From assembly GCA_963795485.1 (NCBI GenBank), contig CAWCIL010000008.1, forward strand, positions 558,001 to 622,000: 64,000 nucleotides of DNA. Direction: 5' to 3'. Position numbers and translations under genes: made by a program. Every line of letters starts with the position of its first letter. The stretch's first letter is position 1. Shown one piece after another: positions 45,501 through 55,677 of this stretch. Under the pieces are notes generated by a model. The model was not told where the DNA came from. It worked only from the letters and a program-made list of their open reading frames with translations, and made no database searches. Source of the stretch: AP-15 sp963795485 (GTDB lineage Bacteria > Pseudomonadota > Alphaproteobacteria > ATCC43930 > CGMCC-115725).

Positions 45501-45546
45501 TCGGACCGCTGCACTCGAACGGGTGTCCATCGGCGTGGGGGCGGCC

Positions 45547-46521
45547 GTGTCGCTCTCCGAATTGTGCGGGGGCCGAGCCTTTCACTGGGCCCGGTCGAGC
45601 GGCGTGATCGGCGATTTCGGGTTCGAGCCAAGCAGCCTGTCGATCGGGCGCGCCGGGGGGTGCTCGGCGGCTGGGATCGTCGACATCCGCTCCGGCCCGC
45701 TGCAGGTTCGGCTCGCGCAAAGCGAGGCCGACATCGACGCCGCGCAGGCGCTGCGCTATCGCGTCTTTTACGAGGGCCTCGGCGCGCGCGCGCAGATCGA
45801 GACAGCGCACCGGCGCCGCGACTGCGACCGGTTCGACCAAGGCTGCGATCACCTGCTGGTGCTCGACCACAGCCGCGGCTCGGGCCCCAGGAGCGTCGTC
45901 GGGACCTATCGTCTGATCCGCCGCGAAGCCGCGGCGCGGCTCGGCGGGTTCTATTCGGCCGCCGAATACGACATAGCACCGCTCGTCGCCTGTGCCGGGG
46001 AGATCCTCGAGCTCGGCCGTTCCTGCGTCGATGCCGCCTATCGCCAGCGGCCGGCGATGCAGCTCTTGTGGAGCGGGATCGCGGCTTATGTGTTTCATTA
46101 CGACATCGCGCTGATGTTCGGCTGCGCGAGCCTGCCCGGCACCGATCCCGAAGCGCTGGCGGCCCCGCTGTCCTATCTCCATCATCATCATCTGGCGCCG
46201 CCGCCATTGCGTGCGCGGGCTCTCCCCCACCGTTATGTCGAGATGTGCCGGCGACCGCCGCGAGGCATCGATCCGGCGCTGGCGCGCATGGGGTTGCCGC
46301 CGCTGATCAAGGGCTATCTGCGCCTCGGCGGGCTCGTTGGAAACGGCGCCGTCATTGACCAGGATTTCAACACCATTGACGTCTGCGTCGTCGTCAAGAC
46401 CGATCTCGTCAGCGCGAAGTACTCGCGCCATTACATACGCCGGGCGAAAAACACCAATCCGGCATGGGCCAGAGACGAATGGGTCGCAGACGCACGGACC
46501 AGAGACACATGGGTATCTTGA
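45547..46521 (+). CDS. GNAT-type N-acyltransferase, OlsB-like (ornithine lipid synthesis)
   Basis: The protein of about 324 residues matches the OlsB/hemolysin-like acyltransferase family that attaches a 3-hydroxyacyl chain to ornithine. Features are LQVRLAQSEADIDAAQALRY with RVFYEGLGARA, CDHLLVLDHSRG, VVGTYRLIRREAAA, ILELGRSCVDAAYR and LPPLIKGYLRLGGLVGNGAV, with a DxDFNTIDVCVVV end. GTG 45547 is the likely start; GTG 45523 is an alternative. A PlsC-type acyltransferase follows, the usual OlsB-OlsA pair. Such lipids often replace phospholipids under phosphate limitation. Confidence 0.87.
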   Translation: MSLSELCGGRAFHWARSSGVIGDFGFEPSSLSIGRAGGCSAAGIVDIRSGPLQVRLAQSEADIDAAQALRYRVFYEGLGARAQIETAHRRRDCDRFDQGCDHLLVLDHSRGSGPRSVVGTYRLIRREAAARLGGFYSAAEYDIAPLVACAGEILELGRSCVDAAYRQRPAMQLLWSGIAAYVFHYDIALMFGCASLPGTDPEALAAPLSYLHHHHLAPPPLRARALPHRYVEMCRRPPRGIDPALARMGLPPLIKGYLRLGGLVGNGAVIDQDFNTIDVCVVVKTDLVSAKYSRHYIRRAKNTNPAWARDEWVADARTRDTWVS

Positions 46522-46560
46522 CGGCAGGCACATCTTGACCGCAGGGGCATCTTGACGGCA
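46511..46560 (+). repeat. Three short direct repeats at the olsB-like/plsC-like junction
   Basis: The motif atcttgac(g/c)gca occurs three times at about 17-bp spacing (46514, 46531 and 46549), spanning the end of the OlsB-like gene and ending at the ATG of the acyltransferase. It lies where the ribosome-binding site should be, and no good Shine-Dalgarno is visible. Confidence 0.7.
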
Positions 46561-47420
46561 TGGGCTCGCCGGCGCTGAGGATCTCGCGTCTCGCGCTCTA
46601 TCTCCTCTGGACCCTGGTCCTGATGCCGGTGCAGGGTCTGGGTCTGGCCCTGCGCCGCCCGTGGTCGCGCACGCTGCCAGGGTATTATCATCGCGGGTGC
46701 TGCCGGATTCTCGGGTTTCGCCTGCGAACGATCGGAGCGCCGACCGCCGCGCGGCCGGTGCTGTTCGCCTCGAACCATGTTTCCTACACCGACATCACAG
46801 TGCTCGGCTCGCTGATCGACGGCTCGTTCATCGCCAAGGCCGAGGTCGCCGGCTGGCCGTTATTCGGCTGGCTGGCGAAATTGCAGCGCACCGTTTTTGT
46901 CGACCGGCGCATGCGCAGCACCCGCCTGCAGCTCGAGGCGATGACCCGGCGTCTGACCGAGAGAGACGCGCTGATCCTGTTTCCGGAAGGAACGAGTGGC
47001 GACGGCAACCGGGTGCTGCCGTTCAAGAGCGCATTGTTCAGCGCGGCCGAGCCGGTGCCACAGACCGGTCCGATCGCGGTGCAACCGGTGTCGATCGCCT
47101 ATACGAGGCTCGACGGAATGCCGCTCGGCCGGCTGCTGCGGCCGTTTTTCGCCTGGTATGGAAGCGCCGAGCTGGGGCCTCATTTGTGGCAGATGCTCGG
47201 GCTCGGCGCGGTCGAGGTGGTGGTCGAGTTCCATCCCCCCACGTCGATCGCCGATTGCGGGTCGCGCAAGGCTTTGGCCCGCTATTGCCATGCGCGGGTC
47301 GCCGGCGGCATGGCTGCGGCACTTGCCGGGCGCCCGCAGCCGGTGCCGCCGCCGCCTTCCCCGGCGCTCCCCTCGCCGGCGGCGGTCGGTGAGGTGCGCC
47401 TGCGGGCGATGTCCAGATGA
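46560..47420 (+). CDS. 1-acyl-glycerol/lyso-ornithine-lipid acyltransferase (PlsC/OlsA-like)
   Basis: The 286-residue membrane-associated acyltransferase has an N-terminal hydrophobic segment (LALYLLWTLVLMPVQGLGLA) and the acyltransferase motifs in order: NHVSYTDI (HX4D), the VFVDRR block and FPEGTSGDGNRVLPFKSALF. Ile/Pro-rich AVQPVSIAY follows. Paired with the OlsB-like gene it is likely the second enzyme of ornithine-lipid synthesis, though a lysophosphatidate role is possible. ATG 46560 sits right after the short repeats. Confidence 0.88.
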   Translation: MGSPALRISRLALYLLWTLVLMPVQGLGLALRRPWSRTLPGYYHRGCCRILGFRLRTIGAPTAARPVLFASNHVSYTDITVLGSLIDGSFIAKAEVAGWPLFGWLAKLQRTVFVDRRMRSTRLQLEAMTRRLTERDALILFPEGTSGDGNRVLPFKSALFSAAEPVPQTGPIAVQPVSIAYTRLDGMPLGRLLRPFFAWYGSAELGPHLWQMLGLGAVEVVVEFHPPTSIADCGSRKALARYCHARVAGGMAAALAGRPQPVPPPPSPALPSPAAVGEVRLRAMSR

Positions 47421-47474
47421 GACACGCCGTGCCTACCCCAGACTAGTCGCGTTTATCACAGAGAGGATGCAGGT

Positions 47475-48812
47475 GTGACCAAGCGCGTTTTCATCGCGAC
47501 TTACGGCTGTCAGATGAACGTCTACGATTCGGCGCGGATGGCCGAGCTGTTGGCGCCGCTCGGTTTTGCTCGGGCCGCCTCGGCCATCGACGCCGATTTG
47601 GTCATCCTCAACACCTGCCACATCCGCGAAAAGGCGGCGGAGAAAGTGTTCTCCGAACTCGGCAAGGTCCGCGCGCTAAAGCTGCGCAGGGCGCGCCGCG
47701 GCGAGGCGATGCTGATCGCGGTCGCCGGCTGCGTCGCCCAGGCCGAGGGCGCCGAGATCCGCCGGCGCGCGCCCTTTGTCGACCTCGTCTTTGGACCGCA
47801 GACCTATCATCGGCTTCCCGATTTGGTCGCCCGCGCGCTCGCGGCCGGCAATGCCGGGGTCATCGACACGAGCTTTCCCGACGAGCCCAAATTCGATCAC
47901 CTGCCGCAGGCGCGGCCGGCCCAGGGCGCGACCGCGTTTGTGACCGTGCAGGAGGGCTGCGACAAGTTCTGCACGTTCTGCGTCGTTCCGTATACCCGCG
48001 GCACCGAGTATTCGCGGCCGGTCGGGCAGGTCCTCGACGAGGCAAGCGGGCTCGTTCGCTCTGGCGCGCGCGAGATCACCCTCTTGGGCCAGAACGTCAA
48101 CGCCTATCACGGCGAGGGGCCCGACGGCGCCGAATGGGGTCTGGGCGATCTTGTGCGAGCGCTCGCGCGGCTGCCAGGGCTCGACCGCATCCGCTATACC
48201 ACCTCGCATCCGCGCGACGTCGACGACCGGCTGATCGCCGCCCATCGCGAGGTCACCCAGCTGATGCCGTTTCTGCATCTGCCGGTGCAGAGCGGCTCGG
48301 ACCGCGTGCTGGCGGCAATGAACCGGCGCCACACCACGGCCGATTATCGCCGCACGGTCGAGCGGCTGCGTGCGGCGCGGCCGGACCTGGCATTGTCAAC
48401 CGACCTGATCGTCGGCTTTCCCGGCGAGCGCGAGGAAGATTTCCGGGCCACTCTCGACCTCGTCGGTGAGGTCGGCTTCGCTCAGGCGTTTTCGTTCAAA
48501 TATTCGCCGCGCCCCGGCACGCCCGCGGCGTCGTCTCCCGACCAGGTGCCCGACCCGGTCAAGACCGAGCGGCTCGCCGCCTTGCAGGCGTTGCTGGCTC
48601 GGCAGCAGCGCGAGTTCAATGCGGCCTGCGTCGGCCGGGTGTTGCCGGTGCTGCTCGAAAAACCGGGCCGGCATCAGGGCCAGCTCGTCGGCCGCAGCCC
48701 CTATCTGCAGAGCGTGCATCTTCTCGCCGATGCCGATCACGTCGGCCAGATCGTCCCGGCGCTGATCTCGGGTGCCGGTCAAAACAGCCTCTCTGGGATG
48801 GTCGCGGCATGA
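47475..48812 (+). CDS. miaB: tRNA-2-methylthio-N6-dimethylallyladenosine synthase MiaB
   Basis: The 445-residue radical-SAM methylthiotransferase modifies A37 of tRNAs reading UNN codons. Its UPF0004 domain has cysteines in YGCQMNVYDS, LNTCHIREKA and VAGCVAQAEG. The radical-SAM domain has CDKFCTFCVVPYTRGTEYSR. A TRAM domain ends the protein. GTG 47475 follows GAGAGG. The stop overlaps the phoH start (ATGA). Confidence 0.95.
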   Translation: MTKRVFIATYGCQMNVYDSARMAELLAPLGFARAASAIDADLVILNTCHIREKAAEKVFSELGKVRALKLRRARRGEAMLIAVAGCVAQAEGAEIRRRAPFVDLVFGPQTYHRLPDLVARALAAGNAGVIDTSFPDEPKFDHLPQARPAQGATAFVTVQEGCDKFCTFCVVPYTRGTEYSRPVGQVLDEASGLVRSGAREITLLGQNVNAYHGEGPDGAEWGLGDLVRALARLPGLDRIRYTTSHPRDVDDRLIAAHREVTQLMPFLHLPVQSGSDRVLAAMNRRHTTADYRRTVERLRAARPDLALSTDLIVGFPGEREEDFRATLDLVGEVGFAQAFSFKYSPRPGTPAASSPDQVPDPVKTERLAALQALLARQQREFNAACVGRVLPVLLEKPGRHQGQLVGRSPYLQSVHLLADADHVGQIVPALISGAGQNSLSGMVAA

Positions 48813-49837
48813 CCGCGCCGCCATCCGGCATCATCGGGGCCGAGCCGGCCGAAGGACGCACCCAGCTCGAATTCGACGACAATCTGCTGCTCCCCTCGCT
48901 CTACGGCGAACGCGATCAGCATCTCGACCGGGTCGAACGCCAGCTCGGCGTTTCGCTCGCCACCCGCGGCAATCGGCTGGCGATCTCCGGCCCGCCCTCG
49001 GCGACCGAGGCGGCCCATCTGGCCTTGTCGCGGCTCTACGACCGGCTGAAGCGCGGCCAGGAGATCGATCTGCCGGCCGTCGAAGCGGCGATCCGTCTCG
49101 CCGAGGCCGAGATCGCCGACAAGAGCCTCAGCCTGTGGCACGAGGATGCCGCCTTTCGCACCCGCAAGCGGCGCATCGCCGCGCGTTCGCCGGGCCAGGC
49201 CGCCTACATCAAGGCGTTGCGCGAGAGCGAGCTGGTGTTCGGGCTGGGGCCAGCCGGCACCGGCAAGACCTATCTCGCGGTCGCTGCCGCGGTCGACCTC
49301 CTGATGACCGGGCGGGTCGAGCGCATCATCCTGTCGCGCCCGGCGGTCGAGGCCGGCGAGCGGCTGGGCTTCTTGCCGGGCGATTTGCGCGACAAGGTCG
49401 ACCCGTACCTGCGCCCGATCTTCGACGCGCTCAATGACATGCTGCCGGCCGACCAGCTCGCTCGCCGCCTCGGCACCGGCGAGGTCGAGGTGGCGCCGAT
49501 CGCGTTCATGCGCGGGCGCACCCTGTCGCGCGCCTTCGTCATCCTCGACGAGGCGCAGAACACGACGCCGGTGCAGATGAAGATGTTCCTGACCCGCCTC
49601 GGCGAGGGCTCGCGCATGGTCGTGACCGGCGACCCGACCCAGGTGGATTTGCCGCCGGGGACCCGCTCGGGTTTGGCCGAGGCGCTCGAAACCCTGGCCG
49701 ATGTCGAGGGCATTGCGGTCGTGCGCTTCACCGACCGCGACGTGGTGCGGCACGAGTTCGTCGCCCGCATCGTGCGCGCCTACGAGGCGCGCGAACGCGC
49801 CGCTCGCGGCGACCAATCACTGCCGGTTCGGCCGTGA
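48809..49837 (+). CDS. PhoH family ATPase (PhoL/YbeZ-like)
   Basis: The 342-residue protein has a P-loop FGLGPAGTGKTYLAVAAAVD and Walker B VILDEAQNTTPVQMKMFLTR, followed by GSRMVVTGDPTQVDLP. An N-terminal KH-like region (residues about 30-90) precedes the ATPase. In this conserved order YbeZ/PhoH works with YbeY in rRNA and RNA quality control. It overlaps miaB and ybeY by four bases on each side. Confidence 0.94.
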   Translation: MTAPPSGIIGAEPAEGRTQLEFDDNLLLPSLYGERDQHLDRVERQLGVSLATRGNRLAISGPPSATEAAHLALSRLYDRLKRGQEIDLPAVEAAIRLAEAEIADKSLSLWHEDAAFRTRKRRIAARSPGQAAYIKALRESELVFGLGPAGTGKTYLAVAAAVDLLMTGRVERIILSRPAVEAGERLGFLPGDLRDKVDPYLRPIFDALNDMLPADQLARRLGTGEVEVAPIAFMRGRTLSRAFVILDEAQNTTPVQMKMFLTRLGEGSRMVVTGDPTQVDLPPGTRSGLAEALETLADVEGIAVVRFTDRDVVRHEFVARIVRAYEARERAARGDQSLPVRP

Positions 49838-50373
49838 CCGGGTCGGTGGTGGCGGTTTACGCCGTGGCGGAACCGGCCGCCGTCGCGATCGACTCGCCCT
49901 GTGCCGCCTGGGCTGCGAGGTGCCCTTCTGCCGAGGATTTCGCTCGCGCCGCCGCCCTGGCAGCCGTGGCGCACGGCGCTGCCGACAGCGGGCTCGGGCG
50001 TACGGCCATGATCGAGATCGGGGTCAGCCTCGCCGACGACCAGGCGCAGCAGCAGCTGAACCGCGACTGGCGTGGGACCGACCGCCCGACCAATGTGCTG
50101 GCGTTCCCGGCCTGGGAGCCCGGCGCCCCGGTCCCGCCCGGGGCGCCGATCCTGCTCGGCGATGTCGTGCTCGCCTTCGAGACCGTCGCCCGCGAGGCCG
50201 AGGAGCAGGGCAAGCCGCTCGCCGATCATCTCTGCCACCTGGTGGTGCACGGCGTCCTGCATCTCTTCGGCTATGATCACGCGACCGAGGTGGAAGCAGT
50301 CGCGATGGAGCAGCTGGAAACGACTATACTGGCGGGCCTGGGAGTGCCGGACCCGTATCGCGGCGCCATGTGA
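49834..50373 (+). CDS. ybeY: Endoribonuclease YbeY
   Basis: The 179-residue metalloprotein matures rRNA ends. The zinc-binding motif HLVVHGVLHLFGYDH is intact (three histidines), and RGTDRPTNVLAFP and LLGDVVLAFETVAREA match the family. GTG 49834 overlaps phoH and the stop overlaps the CorC-like gene, so the genes are translationally coupled. Confidence 0.94.
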   Translation: MTGSVVAVYAVAEPAAVAIDSPCAAWAARCPSAEDFARAAALAAVAHGAADSGLGRTAMIEIGVSLADDQAQQQLNRDWRGTDRPTNVLAFPAWEPGAPVPPGAPILLGDVVLAFETVAREAEEQGKPLADHLCHLVVHGVLHLFGYDHATEVEAVAMEQLETTILAGLGVPDPYRGAM

Positions 50374-51317
50374 GCAGCAGCAGCCGAATTTATTTCCCGA
50401 TGACCGACCGAGAGCCGCCCGAAAGCAGCGGCCAGCCCGAGCAGGATCGGGCTTTTGCGCGTCTGCGCGGTCTGCTGCGATTGATCCGCAGGTCACGCAA
50501 CGGCGAAAGCCTGCGCGACACCATCGACGAGATGATCGAGGAGCCGCGGGCCGACGATCCCGATCCGCTCGGCGCCCATGAGCGGGTGCTGATCGGCAAC
50601 ATTCTGAAGGGTCACGACCAGACCGCCGCCGACGTCATGGTGCCGCGCGTCGACATCGTGGCGCTCGATGTCGAAACGCCGTTCCCTGAAGCCGTCAAAT
50701 GCCTGATCGACCAGGGCCACTCGCGGGTGCCGGTGTACCGCGAAACGCCGGACGACGTGATCGGCTTTATCCACGTCAAGGACGTCCTGGCCCCGGTCGC
50801 CGAGCGGCGCGAGACCAAGCTCGCACCGTTGCTGCGCAAGCTTCTGTTCGTGGCGCCGTCCCTGCCGATCCTCGATCTTTTGGTGCAGATGCGCCAGGCG
50901 CGCACCCATATCGCGATGGTCGTCGACGAGTTCGGCGGGATCGACGGGTTGGTGACGATCGAAGACCTGATCGAAGAGATCGTCGGCGAGATCGAGGACG
51001 AGCACGACGTGGCCGATGGGCCGCATCTGATCGAGCGCGCCGACGGCACCCTGATCGCTGATGCGCGCACTCCGATCGAGATGCTCGAGCAGCGTCAGGG
51101 GGTCCGCCTGCGCCCGGCCGGCGACCAGGAGGAGGTCGATACCTTGGGCGGGCTCGTCTCGACCCTAGCCGGCCGGGTGCCCAAGCGTGGCGAGGTCATC
51201 GCCCACCCTTCCGGGATCGAGTTCGAGGTGCTCGAAGGCGACCCCCGGCGCATCAAGCGGTTGCGGGTGCGCAGCCTGCCGGCGACCGGCGCCGCACGGC
51301 GCAGCGGCAATGCCTGA
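50370..51317 (+). CDS. CorC/hemolysin-C-like protein with paired CBS domains
   Basis: The 315-residue cytosolic protein has CBS domains at about residues 85-215 (DVMVPRVDIVALDVETPFPE, HSRVPVYRETPDDVIGFIHV, HIAMVVDEFGGIDGLVTIED) and a CorC_HlyC transporter-associated domain at the C-terminus (VDTLGGLVSTLAGRVPKRGE). It is implicated in metal homeostasis in relatives and sits in the ybeY-corC-lnt order typical of proteobacteria. GTG 50370 overlaps ybeY; ATG 50400 is an alternative. Confidence 0.93.
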   Translation: MSSSSRIYFPMTDREPPESSGQPEQDRAFARLRGLLRLIRRSRNGESLRDTIDEMIEEPRADDPDPLGAHERVLIGNILKGHDQTAADVMVPRVDIVALDVETPFPEAVKCLIDQGHSRVPVYRETPDDVIGFIHVKDVLAPVAERRETKLAPLLRKLLFVAPSLPILDLLVQMRQARTHIAMVVDEFGGIDGLVTIEDLIEEIVGEIEDEHDVADGPHLIERADGTLIADARTPIEMLEQRQGVRLRPAGDQEEVDTLGGLVSTLAGRVPKRGEVIAHPSGIEFEVLEGDPRRIKRLRVRSLPATGAARRSGNA

Positions 51318-52926
51318 GGCCTCGGTCTTACGCGTCCGGCCCGGGTCCAGGGTCGACACCCCGCTGTGCCGGCTCGCCGCCGACGTCGCCGCCCTCTCCG
51401 GCTGGCGGCGTTATGGTCTCGCCTTCGTGCTTGGCATCGTCGCCGCCGCGGCATTGCCGCCGGTCGACCTGACGCCGGTCCTGGCAATCGTGTTCCCCGG
51501 CCTGCTCTGGCTCGATGAGGGCAGCGCCGGGCCTGGCGCGTCGTTCCGTCTCGGCTGGGTTTTCGGTTTCGGATTCCTGCTCGCCGGGCTCTACTGGATC
51601 GCGGCAGCGCTGTTTGTCGACATCGGCCGCTACTGGTGGCTGGTCCCGTTTGCCGCGGCCGGGCTGCCGGCCGGTTTTGCGCTCTATATCGGGCTGGCCT
51701 TATTCGCCGCCCGGCTGCTTGCCCGCTCGCTCCATCTGCCGCCGACCGCGCGGATCTTCGCCTTTGCCGTCGCCTGGAGCATCGCCGAATGGGCCCGCGG
51801 CCACGCCCTGACCGGCCTGCCGTGGAATTTGATCGGCTATGCCTGGTCGGGCGGCTTCCCGGGCAGTCTGATATTGCTGCAGAGCACCGCCTGGATCGGC
51901 ATTTACGGGCTCAGCTTCCTGACCGTTCTCGCGGCATCGCTGCCGGCGCTGCTGGGGGCGCCGTCGCTGAGACCGATGTCGGCAGTGCGGCGCTGGATGC
52001 CGGCGATCTCGGCCGGGCTCGTAATCCTGGTCCTCGCGGTCGCCGGTGCGGTCCGGCTCGACGCGATGCCGACCGTACTGACCGGCACCTGGCTGCGCCT
52101 GGTCCAGCCCTCGATTGCGCAGAGCCTGAAATGGCAGCCGGCGGCAGCCCGGTCGAATTTCCGCCGGCTCATCGATTTGAGCGCGGTGCCGGCGGCCCAT
52201 CCTCTCGCCGCGGTGCTGTGGCCCGAAGCGGCGAGCCCGTTTCTGCTCGGTCGCGATATGGCCGCGCGCCAGGCGATCGCCGCGATCGTCCCGCATGGCG
52301 GCTACCTGATCACCGGCGCCCTGCGCGCGAACCCGCCGCCGGCGCCGATCGAGAAGATATGGAACAGCATCGAGGCGCTCAATGATCGCGGCGACATCGT
52401 GGCTCATTACGACAAGGCGCACCTGGTCCCGTTTGGCGAATATATGCCGCTGCGCGATTGGCTGCCGTTCAAAAAGATCACCGCCGGAACCATGGATTTG
52501 AGCGCCGGCCCGGGACCGCGGACCATCGCTTTGCCTGGACTTCCGCCGTTTGCCGCGCTGATCTGTTACGAGGCGATCTTTCCCGGCGCCGTCGTCGACG
52601 AGAGCGACCGGCCGGCATGGATGCTGAACGCCACCAACGATGCGTGGTACGGCCGCAGCTCCGGGCCGTTCCAGCACTTCGCCATCGCGCGCACCCGCGC
52701 CGTCGAGGAAGGCCTGCCGCTGGTTCGCGTCGCCGACAACGGCATCACCGCGGTGATCGACGCCTCGGGGCGGGTCCTTGCCCGCACCAGTCTCGATGCG
52801 GTCGGCTATGTCGATGTGGCATTGCCCGCCGCCGCGGCGCGCACCCCTTATGCCCGGGCCGGCGATTGGACGTTTCTGGTTCTGCTTGTGCTCGGTGCGG
52901 TGCCGGTGGTGCTGCGCCTCGGTTGA
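51310..52926 (+). CDS. lnt: Apolipoprotein N-acyltransferase Lnt
   Basis: The 538-residue inner-membrane enzyme adds the third acyl chain to lipoproteins. Six or so N-terminal membrane helices (residues about 35-250) precede a nitrilase-like domain whose catalytic triad is visible as E306 (WPEAASPF), K369 (HYDKAHLVPFGEYMP) and C419 (ALICYEAIFPG). A last membrane helix closes the protein. It overlaps the CorC-like gene by 8 bp. The several lipoproteins in the window would be its substrates. Confidence 0.95.
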   Translation: MPEASVLRVRPGSRVDTPLCRLAADVAALSGWRRYGLAFVLGIVAAAALPPVDLTPVLAIVFPGLLWLDEGSAGPGASFRLGWVFGFGFLLAGLYWIAAALFVDIGRYWWLVPFAAAGLPAGFALYIGLALFAARLLARSLHLPPTARIFAFAVAWSIAEWARGHALTGLPWNLIGYAWSGGFPGSLILLQSTAWIGIYGLSFLTVLAASLPALLGAPSLRPMSAVRRWMPAISAGLVILVLAVAGAVRLDAMPTVLTGTWLRLVQPSIAQSLKWQPAAARSNFRRLIDLSAVPAAHPLAAVLWPEAASPFLLGRDMAARQAIAAIVPHGGYLITGALRANPPPAPIEKIWNSIEALNDRGDIVAHYDKAHLVPFGEYMPLRDWLPFKKITAGTMDLSAGPGPRTIALPGLPPFAALICYEAIFPGAVVDESDRPAWMLNATNDAWYGRSSGPFQHFAIARTRAVEEGLPLVRVADNGITAVIDASGRVLARTSLDAVGYVDVALPAAAARTPYARAGDWTFLVLLVLGAVPVVLRLG

Positions 52927-52976
52927 GCCGTCGGTACCTAAGGTTGCAGCAGCTTATTCCAGGTTGAAGCTCCAGC

Positions 52977-53006
52977 TTGACCCGCCGTCACGCGGCAATC
53001 TAAAAT
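52977..53006 (+). promoter_or_regulatory. Candidate sigma-70-like promoter upstream of the XRE gene
   Basis: TTGACC (52977-52982) and TAAAAT (53001-53006) are separated by 18 bp in an otherwise GC-rich intergenic stretch. The locally A/T-rich run taaaataaagatattg follows. Transcription would start near 53013, about 26 bp before the ATG at 53039. This is a pattern match only. Confidence 0.4.
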
Positions 53007-53038
53007 AAAGATATTGTTTCGAGAAAGCGGTCGATTAG

Positions 53039-53500
53039 ATGGCGATGGACCAGCAGACCCGGCGGCCGGGCCGGCAAAAGGGCGACAAACCCAACCCGAT
53101 CGATGTGCATGTCGGCTCGCGGGTCCGGCTGCGCCGCAACATGCTGGGCCTGAGCCAGGAAAAGCTGGGCGAGGCCATCGGCTTGACCTTTCAGCAGGTG
53201 CAGAAATACGAGCGCGGCGCCAATCGCATCGGCGCCAGCCGGCTGCACGATCTGAGCCGGGTGCTCGACGTCCCGGTGTCGTTCTTTTTCGACGACATGG
53301 ACCCGGTGCGCGCCCCGGCGATCCCGGGCGGGTTTGCCGAGCCGCCGGCCGAGGCCTTCGACTCCGACCCGCTGCGCAAGCGCGAAACCGTCGAGCTGGT
53401 CAGCGCCTATTACCGCATCGAGGACCCGGTCGTCCGCCGCCGCCTGTTCGATCTGGCGAAGGCGCTGGCGGCCGGCGGCGAGCGCCCGACCGAGAGGTAG
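53039..53500 (+). CDS. XRE-family transcriptional regulator beside metK
   Basis: The 153-residue protein has a Cro/C1-type HTH (residues about 25-80) reading SRVRLRRNMLGLSQEKLGEA and FQQVQKYERGANRIGASRLH, followed by LSRVLDVPVSFFFDDM. The C-terminal region (KRETVELVSAYYRIEDPVVR, LFDLAKALAA) matches the regulator widely found between lnt and metK in alphaproteobacteria. It has the same architecture as the shorter regulator at 4874. Confidence 0.9.
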   Translation: MAMDQQTRRPGRQKGDKPNPIDVHVGSRVRLRRNMLGLSQEKLGEAIGLTFQQVQKYERGANRIGASRLHDLSRVLDVPVSFFFDDMDPVRAPAIPGGFAEPPAEAFDSDPLRKRETVELVSAYYRIEDPVVRRRLFDLAKALAAGGERPTER

Positions 53501-53638
53501 GGCTCCCCGGCGCTCGCCCCCGCGCCGCCCGTCACGGCGGCGCAGCGCCCGTCGGGGCTTGACGCCCGTCCGCCAAGTCGGCATCAACAGCGCCGGACGC
53601 CGTTCTACTCTCGCGATGTTTCAAGAAGGGGCAAACCT

Positions 53639-54795
<1,157 letters not shown>

Positions 54796-54799
<4 letters not shown>

Positions 54800-55548
54800 C
54801 CCGCTCGCCCTCCGACCCGCGCAGGACGGAGCCGCCGACCCAGCACCGGCTGCTGCTCTACGGGCGGCGGCGCGGCCGACCGCTGCGGCGGGGCCAACAG
54901 GGTCTAGTCAGCGAGCTGCTGCCCTCGCTCGCCTTTGATCTGCCATCTTCGGGTCGCCTCGACCCTCGGACCCTCTTCGCCGATCCGCCGCGCTCGGTGT
55001 GGCTCGAGATCGGCTTTGGCAGCGGCGAGCACCTCGCGGCACTAGCCGAACGCGATCTGGAGATCGGCTTTATCGGCTGCGAAGTGTTCGAAAACGGCAT
55101 CGCCAAGCTGCTGGCCAAGATCGAGCGCCGCCGCCTCGGTAACGTGCGCCTATTTATCGACGATGCGCGCCTCTTGATCGCGGCATTGCCGGAATCCTCG
55201 GTCGCGCGCGTCTTCATCCTCTTCCCCGATCCCTGGCCAAAAGAGCGCCACAAAAAGCGGCGAATCGTCTCGCGCGAGACCCTAGACGGTTTGGCCCGGA
55301 TCATGACCGCCGGGGCCGAGCTGCGGCTGGCGACCGACGACCCGGAGTATTTTGCTTGGATGCTCGAGCGGGTGACCGGGCACCCCGCCTTCGAGTGGCT
55401 GGCGCGCCGCCCCGCCGACTGGCGCGAGCGTCCGGCCGACTGGCCGCCGACTCGCTACGAAGAAAAAGCCCGCGCCGACGGCCGCGTCCCGAGCTTCCTC
55501 TCGGCCCGCCGCCGCCCGCCGCCGGCGTCGAGGCAAAGTGGCGGCTAA
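54796..55548 (+). CDS. trmB: tRNA (guanine-N7-)-methyltransferase TrmB
   Basis: The protein of about 250 residues methylates G46 of tRNAs. The SAM-binding core is VWLEIGFGSGEHLAALAERD, followed by GCEVFENGIAKLLAKIERRR, the FILFPDPWPKERHKKRRIVS motif and a C-terminal PTRYEEKARADG. No ATG, GTG or TTG lies in frame near the expected start. CTG 54796 overlaps the metK stop (CTGA) and fits coupling, but a sequence error is also possible. Confidence 0.9.
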
Positions 55549-55677
55549 CCGCGGCGCCGCCGAGCTATCGAATTCCTTTCTACCAGACGCGCAATCAGGA
55601 TGGATGGCAGCGCCCAAATTTTCCGTATCATAGCTTATTATCACCCTCGGGTGGTTCTTTAACGCTTTGGCAGGGAC

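Noticed and set aside
53501..53638. Possible SAM-sensing riboswitch ahead of metK
   Set aside because: The 138-bp leader is GC-rich but shows no recognisable conserved core of known SAM riboswitch classes, and alphaproteobacterial metK often lacks one.
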